DNA from: Variovorax sp. PMC12
GTDB lineage: Bacteria > Pseudomonadota > Gammaproteobacteria > Burkholderiales > Burkholderiaceae_C
Direction: 5' to 3'
DNA length: 64,000 bases
Assembly: GCF_003019815.1 (NCBI RefSeq)
Contig: NZ_CP027774.1
Location: 434,001 to 498,000 of the forward strand
The notes under the pieces are model-generated. The model was not told the origin of the DNA, ran no database searches, and worked only from the letters and a program-made list of their open reading frames with translations. This document shows positions 25,355 through 34,496 of this stretch, piece after piece (position 1 is the first letter of the stretch; each line of letters opens with the position of its first letter). A program made the translations under genes and the position numbers.

Positions 25355-25738
25355 ATGGCTATGACCCCCGCTCCTGATACAGCGCGTTCGCCGCGCGCCC
25401 ACTTCCTTGCCGCGTTGGCCGAAGGCCGGCTGGTCTACCAGTTCGACCACGGCGCGGGTCGCGCGGTCTTTCCGCCGCAGGCCGTGGGACCGGGTGGACG
25501 ACCCGGCGATCTCGAATGGCGCACCAGCCGTGGCAAGGGTACGGTCCATGCGTGCACCGAGGTGCAGCGGCGCGACGGCTCGTTCAACATCGCGCTGGTC
25601 GATCTCGACGAGGGATTCCGCATGATGGCCACGGTGGTCGATGCGTCCCCCGGCTCACTGCGCATCGGGCTGCGCGTGGCCGCGCGCATCGAGCTCTGGA
25701 ACGATGTGCACCGCGTGGTCTTCGGAGCGCTCGCATGA
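25355..25738 (+). CDS. DUF35 OB-fold protein lacking its zinc ribbon
   Basis: A 127-aa protein with the DUF35 layout: an N-terminal helix (ARSPRAHFLAALAEGRLVYQ), a linker where the rubredoxin-like CxxC zinc ribbon normally sits, and an OB fold (GKGTVHACTEVQRRDGS...LVDLDEGFRMMATVV). The four ribbon cysteines are missing; FPPQAVGPGG stands in their place. DUF35 proteins act as partners of thiolase-fold enzymes (for example ChsH2 with Ltp2, or archaeal HMG-CoA synthase/thiolase). Its stop overlaps the thiolase-like start, supporting a complex. Confidence 0.82.
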   Translation: MAMTPAPDTARSPRAHFLAALAEGRLVYQFDHGAGRAVFPPQAVGPGGRPGDLEWRTSRGKGTVHACTEVQRRDGSFNIALVDLDEGFRMMATVVDASPGSLRIGLRVAARIELWNDVHRVVFGALA

Positions 25739-26892
25739 TGGCAACGAACCTGCGCGGCGCGACCGCGATCGCTGGCATCGGCAGCACCGGCTTCGCGACG
25801 ATGCCGGTACTTTCATCGCCTCTCGACGCGATGTCGTTGGCCTCGGTGCGCGCGCTCGACGACGCGGGGCTCTCGTTGGCCGATGTCGATGGCGTGTTCG
25901 CGGCCGGGCTTCAGCTCTTCATGCCCACGCTCAGCTTGTGCGAGTACCTGGGCCTGCGCCCACGCTACACCGACTCAACCCAGGTCGGCGGCGGTGCCTT
26001 CCTCGCTCACTTGAATCACGCGCGAGCCGCGATCGCGGCCGGACTCTGCTCGGTCGCGTTGATCGCCTATGGCAGCACGCAGAAGTCCGCGGGCGGACAG
26101 TTCGCGACCCATTCCGAACCCAACCCCTACGAAGTGCCCTATGGCTACCCGGGCCCGCTCGCGGCCTACGCGATGGTCGCGCAGCGCCACATGCATGAGT
26201 TCGGCACCTCGCGCGAGCAGATCGCGCAGGTGGCGGTGAGCGCGCGCGACTGGGCGCGGCTGGACACCGACGCGCCAGATCCGGGGCCGCTGTGCATCGA
26301 GGATGTGATCGCGGCGCGGCCGGTGGCGCATCCGTTAACCGTGCGCGATTGCTGCCTCGTGACCGACGGCGGCGGCGCGCTGGTCGTGGTCTCGGCCGAT
26401 CGCGCCGCACAGCTTCGACGCGAGCCGGTATATCTTCTCGGCGTGGGCGAAGCCGCCACGCACCGCAGCATCGCGCAGATGCCGGACCTGGTGCGCACCG
26501 CAGCCGCAACATCCTCGGCCACGGCCTATGCACAGGCCGGCTTCGGGCCGAAGGACATCGACGTGGTGCAGTTCTACGACGCCTTCACGATCATGCCGAT
26601 CGTCTTCGCCGAGGACACGGGCTTTTGCGCCAAGGGAGAGGGCGGTGCCTTCCTCGACGGCGGTCGCACCTCGCCGGGCGGCGATTTCCCGATGAACACC
26701 AACGGCGGTGGGCTCTCACTCGGCCATCCAGGCATGTTCGGCATCTACACCGCGATCGAATCCGTGGTGCAGTTGCGCGGCGATGCCGGTGCGCGCCAGG
26801 TGGCCGGCGCCGAACTCGCGCTGGCCCACGCGCCGGGCGGCTACATGTCGAGCCAATGCACTGCAATCTTCGGCACCGCCGCCACGCTCTGA
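25735..26892 (+). CDS. Thiolase-fold protein without catalytic cysteine (possible retro-aldolase)
   Basis: A 385-aa SCP-x/Ltp-type thiolase-fold protein. Where thiolases carry the nucleophilic Cys there is TQVGGGAFLAHL (Gly at residue 87). The histidine of HDCFT is replaced by Tyr in VVQFYDAFT, and the last Cys-Gly motif reads HAPGGYMSSQ. NTNGGGLSLGHPGMFG is kept. Loss of both cysteines argues against thiolysis. Ltp2-type enzymes with Tyr at these places are retro-aldolases that work with a DUF35 partner and a MaoC hydratase, exactly the genes upstream. Function by this analogy is inference. Confidence 0.8.
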   Translation: MMATNLRGATAIAGIGSTGFATMPVLSSPLDAMSLASVRALDDAGLSLADVDGVFAAGLQLFMPTLSLCEYLGLRPRYTDSTQVGGGAFLAHLNHARAAIAAGLCSVALIAYGSTQKSAGGQFATHSEPNPYEVPYGYPGPLAAYAMVAQRHMHEFGTSREQIAQVAVSARDWARLDTDAPDPGPLCIEDVIAARPVAHPLTVRDCCLVTDGGGALVVVSADRAAQLRREPVYLLGVGEAATHRSIAQMPDLVRTAAATSSATAYAQAGFGPKDIDVVQFYDAFTIMPIVFAEDTGFCAKGEGGAFLDGGRTSPGGDFPMNTNGGGLSLGHPGMFGIYTAIESVVQLRGDAGARQVAGAELALAHAPGGYMSSQCTAIFGTAATL

Positions 26893-26899
26893 ACCCACC

Positions 26900-28552
26900 A
26901 TGAAACTCCAAGCCCTCCAACAGAAACACGCCGGCCGCCTGGCCGATGCCATCGCCGCCGTGGCCCGCCGCGGCTACCACAGCGCCTATCCCGAGGATCC
27001 GGCGCATCCCGTCTATGCCGATGGCTCGCGCGAAGCCGGCGAGGCGGTTGTGCGCGCGCGCTGGATGCAGCGCGATGGCGCGATCCGCGGTGAGGAACGC
27101 AGCGCCTTCGGCGCGCCGTTCGACACGGCCTACGCCGACGAGCCGGTAGACGCCGTGCTCGCACGCGCCGAAGCCGTGGCGCCGGCATGGGCCGCGCTCG
27201 ACCCGGCCGAGCGCGCCGCGGTGGCGCTCGAGATCCTCGAGGCGCTGCAGCAGCGCGCTTTCGAGATGGCTTTCGCCTGCACGCACGCCTGCGGCCAGCC
27301 GTTCGCGATGGCCTTCCAGGCCGGCACGGCGCATGCACTGGACCGCGCGCTCGAGGCCGTGGCCATCGCCGTGCGCGAGATGGGCGCCTATCCGGCGCGC
27401 GTGCTCTGGGAGAAGCCCGATGCGCGCCGGCCGCTGCGCGTGGAGAAGACTTTCGAGATCCTGCCGCGCGGCATCGCAGCCGTGATCGGCTGCGCTACCT
27501 TCCCGACCTGGAATTCCTATCCGGGCCTGTTCGCAAGCCTGGTCACGGGAAACCCGGTGATCGTGAAGCCGCATCCCACAGCCGTGCTGCCGCTCGCGCT
27601 GTGCGTTGATACGGCGCGCACCGTGCTCGCGCGCCTGGGTCTCGACGCCGATGTGGTGCAACTGCTGGTCGACACGCGCGTTGCGCCCAAGACCAAGGCG
27701 CTTGCGCTCGATGCGCGCGTGAAGCTGATCGACTTCACGGGCGGTCCCGAATTTGGCGAGTGGCTCGAGACTCACGCGCGCCAGGCCCATGTCTTCACCG
27801 AGAAGGCCGGCGTCAATGCGGTGCTGATCGAGAGCACCGGCGACTACCCGGGCCTGATACGCAACCTTGCGCTCACGCTGAGCCTCTACAGCGCCCAGAT
27901 GTGCACCACGCCTCAGAGCCTGTACCTGCCGCGCACGGGCATCCGACTGCAGGACGGCATGGCGAAGACGGTCGAGGATTTCAAGGCCGACCTCGCCGCA
28001 GCCGTGGGCAAGCTGGTCGCCGATCCGGTACGCGCCGTCGAATTGCTGGGCGCGATCCAAAGTGATGCCACCGAGGCGCGCGCCGTCGAGGCCACGTCGA
28101 TCGGCGAGCCGGCGTTCGTCTCGCGCCGGCTCGCGCATCCCGAGATGCCCGATGCGGTGCTGCGCACGCCGGCCCTGTACACAGTGCCGCCCGAAGCCCT
28201 CGACACCATCGCGCGCGAGCACTTCGGCCCGATCAGCCTGCTGATCGTGACCGAGGACGCGGACGCAGCGCTGCGGCATGCGCACGAGGTCACGCGCTTG
28301 CGCGGTGCGATCACCTGGTCGGTGTACTCGCGCGACGAGGCCTTCGTGGGCCGCGTGAAGCACGCGGCCGCCGACGCTGGCGTGCACCTCACGCTCGACA
28401 TGACCGGCCCGGTGCTCGTGAACCAGTCCGCGGCCTTCAGCGACCTGCACGTGAGCGGCCACAACGCGGCCGGCAATGCGGCGCTGTGCGACACGGCCTT
28501 CGTGCTCCCGCGCTTCCGCGTGCTGCAGACGCGCCGCTACCTCGCCGCCTGA
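26900..28552 (+). CDS. paaN: PaaN-type aldehyde dehydrogenase
   Basis: A 550-aa member of the aldehyde dehydrogenase superfamily in the PaaN branch linked to phenylacetate-type degradation. GNPVIVKPHPTAVLP (from 218), FTEKAG with Glu301, and the catalytic Cys335 in SAQMCTTPQ can be seen. PaaN resembles the dehydrogenase half of PaaZ and probably oxidises a ring-opened semialdehyde-CoA with NAD(P). Here the hydratase half would be the separate maoC at 24090. Seven bases follow the thiolase-like stop; same operon. Confidence 0.85.
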   Translation: MKLQALQQKHAGRLADAIAAVARRGYHSAYPEDPAHPVYADGSREAGEAVVRARWMQRDGAIRGEERSAFGAPFDTAYADEPVDAVLARAEAVAPAWAALDPAERAAVALEILEALQQRAFEMAFACTHACGQPFAMAFQAGTAHALDRALEAVAIAVREMGAYPARVLWEKPDARRPLRVEKTFEILPRGIAAVIGCATFPTWNSYPGLFASLVTGNPVIVKPHPTAVLPLALCVDTARTVLARLGLDADVVQLLVDTRVAPKTKALALDARVKLIDFTGGPEFGEWLETHARQAHVFTEKAGVNAVLIESTGDYPGLIRNLALTLSLYSAQMCTTPQSLYLPRTGIRLQDGMAKTVEDFKADLAAAVGKLVADPVRAVELLGAIQSDATEARAVEATSIGEPAFVSRRLAHPEMPDAVLRTPALYTVPPEALDTIAREHFGPISLLIVTEDADAALRHAHEVTRLRGAITWSVYSRDEAFVGRVKHAAADAGVHLTLDMTGPVLVNQSAAFSDLHVSGHNAAGNAALCDTAFVLPRFRVLQTRRYLAA

Positions 28553-28586
28553 GGCGCGGCCACTGCCACGAACCAAGGAGACGCCC

Positions 28587-29948
28587 ATGACCGAATCCCG
28601 CAATGCGAAGGCCGCAGCCGATGCCGCCGACGATTTCCTGTCGCTCGACGAACTGCAGTCGCGCCAGGACGCCAAGCTCGCCGCGCTTGGCCGCCGGCTC
28701 GCCGACTCGCCGCAGTGGCGGGCGCATTTAGCGGCCGCCGGTGCCTCCCCACTCGACCTGAAGGACCGTGCCGCGCTACAGGCGCTGCCGTTGCTCGAGA
28801 AGAGCCACCTGCGTGAGCTCTATCCGTATCCGCTGCTCACGGTGCCGCTCGAGCAGGTGGTGCGCTTTTGCGCGACCTCGGGAACCACGGGCCTGCCGGT
28901 GCTGTTCGGCTTCACGCGCAAGGACTGGGAAGACACGCTGGTGCGCCAGCTTGCACGTATTTACCGCACGGTGGGCGTTCGCGCGGGTGACCGCGTCTAC
29001 CAGGGCTATGGCTACGGGCTGTGGATCGGCGGCAGCTCGATGGACGAGGCGCTCAAGGCCTATGGCGCGGTCAACTTTCCTGTCGGCCCCGGCCGTGGCG
29101 AACTGATGGTCCAGTGGCTGCGCGACCACCGCCACACGGTCACGACCATGTCGCCGCTGTGGCTGATGACGTTGATCCAGCAGGCGCACAAGGCCGGCAT
29201 CGATCCGCGCCGCGACTGGTCACTGCGCGTGGGGCTGTTCGGCGGGCAGTCGGTCTCAGCCACCTTCCGCAGCGAAATGGAGGCGTTGATGCCCGAGGGT
29301 TTTCTGGCGCACAACATCTACGGCACCACGGAGGCCGGCGGGCCGGTGCTCGGCGTCTCCTGCGCGCATTCGCACGGTGACGACGAGATGCATCTGGTCA
29401 ATGACGACAGCGTGCTCAGCGAGATCCTCGATCCGCAGACCCTGCGCCCAGTGGCGCCGGGCGAGGTTGGCGAGATCGTCTTCACCACCCTCGACAAAGA
29501 GGCCTCCCCGGTGCTGCGCTGGCGCACGCGCGACCTGGTTCGCCGCTCCGCCCAGCCCTACCGTTGCGCCTGCGGCCGCCATGCCTATGCGCGCATAGGC
29601 CGCATCATTGGCCGCTCGGACGACATGCTCAAGGTGCGCGGCGTGCTGGTCTATCCTTCGCAGATAGAGGACGTGATCGCCGGAGTCGAGGGCTTGGCCA
29701 AGGACGCCTGGCAGATCTACATAGACAGCGAGCGCAGCGTGCTCGACCACATGGAAGTGGCCGTGGAGCGCGTGCCTGGCGCTGCCTGCGCGGGCGACGA
29801 ACTGGCGCGCGAGGTGCGCGCTCGGCTCAAGGCCCGGCTGGGCCTCACGTGCGAAGTGCGTTGCCACGACGAGGGCGCACTGCCGCGCTACGAAGCCAAG
29901 GCCACGCGCGTGCTGAGGCGCAGCGCCGCAGAAGCTAATCCGGCATGA
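28587..29948 (+). CDS. PaaK-type aryl-CoA ligase (AMP-forming)
   Basis: A 453-aa adenylate-forming enzyme of the phenylacetate-CoA ligase family. P-loop SGTTGLP at 98-104, YGTTEAGGP, and the C-terminal RIGRIIGRSDDMLKVRGVLVYPSQIEDVI are characteristic. It makes an aryl-CoA from the free acid, ATP and CoA. AAGGAG precedes the ATG. Its C-terminal lobe carries a CxCGRH-type insert (YRCACGRHAYA) typical of PaaK relatives. Last gene of the first unit; 141 bases with the next operator follow. Confidence 0.87.
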   Translation: MTESRNAKAAADAADDFLSLDELQSRQDAKLAALGRRLADSPQWRAHLAAAGASPLDLKDRAALQALPLLEKSHLRELYPYPLLTVPLEQVVRFCATSGTTGLPVLFGFTRKDWEDTLVRQLARIYRTVGVRAGDRVYQGYGYGLWIGGSSMDEALKAYGAVNFPVGPGRGELMVQWLRDHRHTVTTMSPLWLMTLIQQAHKAGIDPRRDWSLRVGLFGGQSVSATFRSEMEALMPEGFLAHNIYGTTEAGGPVLGVSCAHSHGDDEMHLVNDDSVLSEILDPQTLRPVAPGEVGEIVFTTLDKEASPVLRWRTRDLVRRSAQPYRCACGRHAYARIGRIIGRSDDMLKVRGVLVYPSQIEDVIAGVEGLAKDAWQIYIDSERSVLDHMEVAVERVPGAACAGDELAREVRARLKARLGLTCEVRCHDEGALPRYEAKATRVLRRSAAEANPA

Positions 29949-30022
29949 CGCACCGCACACAACCATGCGGACCATCCGCGCGGATGTCTTTGCGGACACG
30001 TCCTTTCTTTACCAATTGATAA

Positions 30023-30036
30023 GCCGTCTGGAAGGC
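30023..30036. promoter_or_regulatory. TetR-type operator, copy 3 (diiron oxygenase unit)
   Basis: GCCGTCTGGAAGGC, with flanking AT-rich bases (CAATTGATAA on the left). It lies 53 bases before the oxygenase start at 30090 and marks a new transcription unit inside the cluster. Confidence 0.65.
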
Positions 30037-30089
30037 GAATCAATGACCAACCCCCTGAAAACTGAACACATGACAAGGAGAGATTCCCG

Positions 30090-31187
30090 ATGAACCCGTC
30101 CCCCGCTTCCCAGGACACCGCCGCGCTCGCGCGCGCGCTGATCCCGCCGCCCGAACAGGTGCTCACCATGCCCGATCCGCAGACGCTGCTCGCCAAGATC
30201 GAGACCGCGCCCGGCATCGACGGGGCGAACATCTTTCCCCTCGAGTGGCACGTGCAGACACCCAAGCTCTACGACATCTACGACGCCGCGCGCGATCCGG
30301 GCTGGTCGCCGCACACGCTGGCCTGGGACACGCTGCGCGCGGAGGACTACAGCCTCGACCAGCGCTACGCCATGGCCTACTGGTTCTCGCTACTCGCCGT
30401 GTTCGACGGCTCGGGGCCCTCGGTGTTTGCGCGCGCCATGATCCACACCTACGAGAGCAAGGAAGAGGACCCCGTGCGCAAGTGCTTCTTCTCGGTCGTG
30501 CGCGACGAGATGAACCACGAGGAAGTCTGCGGGCGCGCCATCAAGCGCCTCACACCCGGCGGCCCGCTCGGCTATGTCCCCGAGACGCCGCTCGGGCATC
30601 TGGCGCGCAACAACATCGAGTGGCTCTACTACAACGGCTCGCGCTACTGGACCGGCTTCAAGAACGGCGTCGACAAATACCCACTCGCGATTCTGTTCAC
30701 CTCTTTCCTGTTCGGCGAGGTGGCCTCGAGCACGCTGTTCCACGGGATGTACCAGCGCACCACTATCCCGGTTTTCAAGGAAGCATTCAAGCGCATCGGG
30801 CAGGACGAGGGACGCCACCTGGGCATCTGCCTCGCGGTGCTGCAGAAACTGCTGCCGGTGCTCACCGAAGACGACAAGCAGATGATCAGCATCCAGCTGC
30901 GCGCAGGTTTCGTGTTCCTCTCAGGCATTCTGTATGAGCCGCCCGAGCAGTTCTGGAAGCTGCCGCCCACCTTCATCCCCGCGCAGCGTCATATCGACGA
31001 GGTCGCGCGCAGCGCCGGCTTGGGCATCCTCACGCTCGACGAGCGCAAGGCCAATTGGAAAACGGCCGTACTGCGGATGAAGGCCAACCTCGATCCCTAC
31101 GGCATCGAATTCCCCGCGCTGCCCGAAGTCGGCATCGAGGGCAAGGAAGTGGTGTTCGATCCCGAGAAGGTGATCCCGATCTTCTAG
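30090..31187 (+). CDS. Ferritin-like diiron oxygenase (PaaA/BoxB/AurF-like)
   Basis: A 365-aa helical protein with two ExxH motifs, EMNH at 140-143 and EGRH at 240-243, and Glu210 in LFGEVASS, the ligand pattern of ferritin-like diiron oxygenases. The first-helix ligand is not certain (Asp106 or Glu122). It is too short for BoxB (about 470 aa) and lacks the PaaBCD partners of PaaA, so it is a different branch. Directly followed by a ferredoxin-type reductase, making a two-component oxygenase that probably hydroxylates or epoxidises an aryl-CoA ring. AAGGAGAG precedes the ATG. Confidence 0.82.
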   Translation: MNPSPASQDTAALARALIPPPEQVLTMPDPQTLLAKIETAPGIDGANIFPLEWHVQTPKLYDIYDAARDPGWSPHTLAWDTLRAEDYSLDQRYAMAYWFSLLAVFDGSGPSVFARAMIHTYESKEEDPVRKCFFSVVRDEMNHEEVCGRAIKRLTPGGPLGYVPETPLGHLARNNIEWLYYNGSRYWTGFKNGVDKYPLAILFTSFLFGEVASSTLFHGMYQRTTIPVFKEAFKRIGQDEGRHLGICLAVLQKLLPVLTEDDKQMISIQLRAGFVFLSGILYEPPEQFWKLPPTFIPAQRHIDEVARSAGLGILTLDERKANWKTAVLRMKANLDPYGIEFPALPEVGIEGKEVVFDPEKVIPIF

Positions 31188-31192
31188 GCCGA

Positions 31193-32221
31193 ATGAAATT
31201 CATGAACATGAGCAGAACGATCGTCGTCAACGAGGCCCTGCGCTTCGGTGTGCCCGAGGGCGAGATCATCCTGGACGCCGCGCTGTCGCAGGGCGTGATC
31301 CTGCCGCACCAGTGTCGGGGCGCTTCCTGCGGCATGTGCAAGGCGCGTGTCACGCAGGGCACGGTCGACAACGGCTGGTCGCTGGGCCTCGCGATCTCCG
31401 ACCAGGAGATTGCCGACGGCTTTTGTCTGATGTGCCAGGCGCGGCCGTCGAGCGCCGAGGTGCATCTGAGCACGGTGCAGCCGATCCCGGGCGGCGAGGG
31501 CTCGGCCGTGCAGAGCTTTGAGGCGCGCGTGCTGTGCAACACACCGCTCACGCCGCGCGTGCGGCGGCTGGTGTTGCAGGCGTGCGAGCCGGCGCGTTTC
31601 GAAGCGCAGGCCGGCACCTATGTGGAGCTCGCGCTGCCGGGACTCTCGCCGCACCGACGCTACAGCCTCGCGACCGTGCCTTCAAGCGATGGCCTGATAG
31701 AGCTGCTGGTGGCGCGCCATCCGGGCGGAGCGGCCAGCGGCCACGTCCACGACCTGCTGCAGCTCGGCGACATTATCGGTGTGACCGGGCCGTACGGTAC
31801 CTGCCGATTGCCCGAGGGTGAGGGCCCGGTGCTCGGGCTCGCGGGTGGCACCGGCCTGGCACCCGTGCTCTCGATCATGGAGGATGCGCTCGGGCAAGGT
31901 GACACGAGCCCGATGACGCTGCTGTTCTCGGTTCGCGACGACACCGAATTGATGCTGCTGGACCGCCTCGCGGGGCTGGCGCACGCGCATCCGAACTTCC
32001 GCTATGCGCTGCTGGTGACCGAGGCACGCAGCCGCTTCTCCACGAAGCAGCAGTACGCGCCCTCGTGGCTGCGCGAGAACCACGAGTCGCTGGCCGGCGC
32101 TCGCGCGGTGATCGGCGGCTCGCCGGGCTTCGTCGCGGCCTGCTCCGACACCTGCATCGCGCTAGGCATGGGGAGCGAGGCGATCTCAGCCGACAGCTTC
32201 ACGCCGGTGGCGCAGACCTAG
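31193..32221 (+). CDS. Ferredoxin-NAD(P)H reductase partner of the diiron oxygenase
   Basis: A 342-aa electron-transfer protein: an N-terminal plant-type [2Fe-2S] domain with Cys41, Cys46, Cys49 and a fourth Cys at 81 (or 78), then an FAD domain (RRYSLATVP) and an NAD domain (LGLAGGTGLAPVLSIME). The ferredoxin-first order is like BenC/XylZ-type reductases, while PaaE has it last. It starts 5 bases after the oxygenase; in-frame ATGs at 31202 and 31208 are alternatives. Confidence 0.88.
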   Translation: MKFMNMSRTIVVNEALRFGVPEGEIILDAALSQGVILPHQCRGASCGMCKARVTQGTVDNGWSLGLAISDQEIADGFCLMCQARPSSAEVHLSTVQPIPGGEGSAVQSFEARVLCNTPLTPRVRRLVLQACEPARFEAQAGTYVELALPGLSPHRRYSLATVPSSDGLIELLVARHPGGAASGHVHDLLQLGDIIGVTGPYGTCRLPEGEGPVLGLAGGTGLAPVLSIMEDALGQGDTSPMTLLFSVRDDTELMLLDRLAGLAHAHPNFRYALLVTEARSRFSTKQQYAPSWLRENHESLAGARAVIGGSPGFVAACSDTCIALGMGSEAISADSFTPVAQT

Positions 32222-32269
32222 CTTTTCCGATTTCTTCCCGGCACGACAGACATATAAAAGGAGACAACG

Positions 32270-33436
32270 ATGATTGAGATTGCAAAGGCCCATTTCCGGG
32301 CTGCCGCCTTCGGCGCGTCACTGTGCTTCGCGGCGCTCACGGGCGCGCGGGCCGACATCAACGTGGGCGTGGTGGTCTCGGCCACCGGGCCCGCCGCCTC
32401 GGTCGGCGTGACCCAGCAGCGCACGGTGTCGGTGCTGCCCGCCAGTGCGGGTAGTGAGAAGATCAACTACATCCTGCTCGACGACGCGTCCGACACCTCG
32501 ACCACGGTCAAGAACGTGCGCAAGCTGATCTCCGAGTCGGCAATTGACCTGCTGATCGGGCCGAGCCTCACCCCCAACTCGCTGGCCGTGCTTGACGTCC
32601 TGGTGGAAAGCGGTACGCCGATGATCAGCCTCGCGGGCTCGGGCGCCATCGTCGAGCCGGTGGACGAACGCAGGCGCTGGGCCTTCAAGACACCGCAGAG
32701 CGACACTCACATGGCGACTGCGATCATCAAGCACATGGCCGACAACGGCGTGAAGCGCGTGGCTTTCATTGGCTTCAACGATGCTTACGGCGAAGGTTGG
32801 TGGCGTGAGTTCAACAAGCTCGCGGAGCTGCGCAAGATCGAGGTGGTGGCCAACGAGCGCTACACGCGCACCGATGCTTCGGTTACCGGGCAGGTACTCA
32901 AGCTGCTGGCCTCGCAGCCCGATGCGGTGTTCATCGCGGCCTCGGGCACGCCGGCGGTGCTGCCGCAGGCCACGCTGTTCGACCGCGGCTACCGCGGCAA
33001 GGTCTACCAGACGCATGGCGTGGCAAACAACGACTTCCTCCGAGTGGGAGGCGCCAAGCTCGAGGGCACCTTCGTGCCGGCTGGCCCCGTGCTGGTGGCC
33101 GAGCAACTGCCCGACAGCCATCCGGCGAAAAAGCCCTCGCTCGAATTCATCCGCAAGTATGAGGCGCTGCCGAACGCGGGCCAACGTTCCACCTTCGCCG
33201 CCTACCTCTGGGATGCGGCGCTGATCCTGCAGGACGCGGCGCCGCGCGCGCTCAAGGGCGCCAAGCCCGGCACGCCCGAATTCCGCAAGGCGCTGCGCGA
33301 CGCGATAGAGGCCACGCAGGACCTGCATGCCACCAACGGCGTCTACAGCCTCGGGCCCAAGGACCACATCGGCCTGGACCAGCGCAGCCGGGTGATGGTG
33401 CGCATCGAGAAGGGCAGCTGGAAGTACATCCCCTGA
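32270..33436 (+). CDS. Liv-type substrate-binding protein of the aromatic cluster
   Basis: A 388-aa periplasmic receptor: signal peptide (FGASLCFAALTGARA, cut before DINVG), INVGVVVSATGPAASVG opening, LLDDASDTSTTVKNVRKLI and FIGFNDAYGEGWWREF, all LivK-like. Relatives of this subtype are common beside aromatic catabolic genes. AAAGGAG precedes the ATG. It heads the transporter genes in the same unit as the oxygenase, so its ligand is likely the aromatic substrate. Confidence 0.88.
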   Translation: MIEIAKAHFRAAAFGASLCFAALTGARADINVGVVVSATGPAASVGVTQQRTVSVLPASAGSEKINYILLDDASDTSTTVKNVRKLISESAIDLLIGPSLTPNSLAVLDVLVESGTPMISLAGSGAIVEPVDERRRWAFKTPQSDTHMATAIIKHMADNGVKRVAFIGFNDAYGEGWWREFNKLAELRKIEVVANERYTRTDASVTGQVLKLLASQPDAVFIAASGTPAVLPQATLFDRGYRGKVYQTHGVANNDFLRVGGAKLEGTFVPAGPVLVAEQLPDSHPAKKPSLEFIRKYEALPNAGQRSTFAAYLWDAALILQDAAPRALKGAKPGTPEFRKALRDAIEATQDLHATNGVYSLGPKDHIGLDQRSRVMVRIEKGSWKYIP

Positions 33437-33458
33437 CGCACGCCGGACACGACAGATC

Positions 33459-34496
33459 ATGGATATGCAGATCTTCGGCCTGCTGGTGCAGGACGGCCTT
33501 GCGAGCGGCGCGGTCTACGTGCTGCTGGCGCTGGCGCTCGTGATGGTCTTCACCGTCACGCGCATCGTGTTCGTCCCGCAGGGCGAATTCGTCAGTTGCA
33601 GCGTGCTGACCATTGCGGCGTTCCAGCAGGGCCATGCGCCGGGACTGGCGGTGCCGGTCGCGGCGGTGGCCCTGCTGGCCTGCGGCATGGAAACCGCCGA
33701 GCGTGTGCGGCAGCGCAATCTCGCGGGGCTCGGTGCACGGATCGCGCTGCTCGGCGCGCTGCCGATGGCGGCCTGCGCCTTCGCGTGGTTCGGCGTCGAC
33801 GCGCGCTCGCCGGCCTGGATGCAGACGGCCGCGGCGGTGGCGCTGGTCACGGCGATGGGGCCGCTGATCTACCGCACGGTGTTCCGGCCGATGGGCAATG
33901 CCACGCCGCTGGTGCTGCTGGTGGCGGCGATCGCGCTGCACTTCGTGCTGGTGGCGCTGGGCCTGTACGTGTTCGGGCCCGAGGGCTCGCGGCTGCCGGG
34001 CTTTGAACTGCCGGCCGGCCTGCTCGCGGTACTGCCGGTGGCGCCCCAGACGCTGGCTGTGGTGATGGCGAGTGCCGTGCTTGTGGCCGTTTTCTTCGCT
34101 TTCTTCGGCCACACGCTGAGCGGCAAGGCGCTGCGCGCCACCGCGGTGTGCCGCGATGGCGCGCGGCTGGTTGGTATTTCGCCTGACCACTCGGGCGAGT
34201 TGGCGCTGACCATCGCCGCCTTCATCGGCGCCGTCTCGGGCGTGCTGATCGGCCCCTTCACCACCATCTACTACGACTCGGGGTTCCTGCTTGCGCTCAA
34301 GGGCTTTGTAGGTGCGATTGTCGGCGGCCTCTCGGGCTACGTCCTTGCCGCTGGAGGCTCGCTCGTAGTGGGCCTGCTCGAGGCCTTCTCGTCTTACGGT
34401 GCGAGCGCTGCCAAGGAGATCATCGTGTTCGCATTGATCGTGCCGCTGCTGCTGTGGCGGTCGTTGGCCGACCCGCATTCGCAGGAGGCTTCATGA
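33459..34496 (+). CDS. Liv-type permease (LivH-like)
   Basis: A 345-aa membrane protein, longer than usual LivH (about 300 aa). VLLALALVMVFTVTRIVFVPQGEF replaces the usual GxVNxAxG text, and SGKALRATAVCRDGARLVGI and KGFVGAIVGGLSGYVLA are the cytoplasmic loop and terminal helices. Near residues 65-110 there is an extra pair of helices relative to LivH. Its stop overlaps the next gene's ATG. Confidence 0.85.
   Translation: MDMQIFGLLVQDGLASGAVYVLLALALVMVFTVTRIVFVPQGEFVSCSVLTIAAFQQGHAPGLAVPVAAVALLACGMETAERVRQRNLAGLGARIALLGALPMAACAFAWFGVDARSPAWMQTAAAVALVTAMGPLIYRTVFRPMGNATPLVLLVAAIALHFVLVALGLYVFGPEGSRLPGFELPAGLLAVLPVAPQTLAVVMASAVLVAVFFAFFGHTLSGKALRATAVCRDGARLVGISPDHSGELALTIAAFIGAVSGVLIGPFTTIYYDSGFLLALKGFVGAIVGGLSGYVLAAGGSLVVGLLEAFSSYGASAAKEIIVFALIVPLLLWRSLADPHSQEAS

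Noticed and set aside
25735..26892. Calling the thiolase-fold gene an acetyl-CoA acetyltransferase
   Set aside because: Both catalytic cysteines are absent, so thiolase activity is not supported.
30090..31187. Calling the diiron protein BoxB or PaaA
   Set aside because: It is about 100 residues shorter than BoxB and lacks the PaaBCD partner genes; only the ferritin-like ligand pattern is shared.
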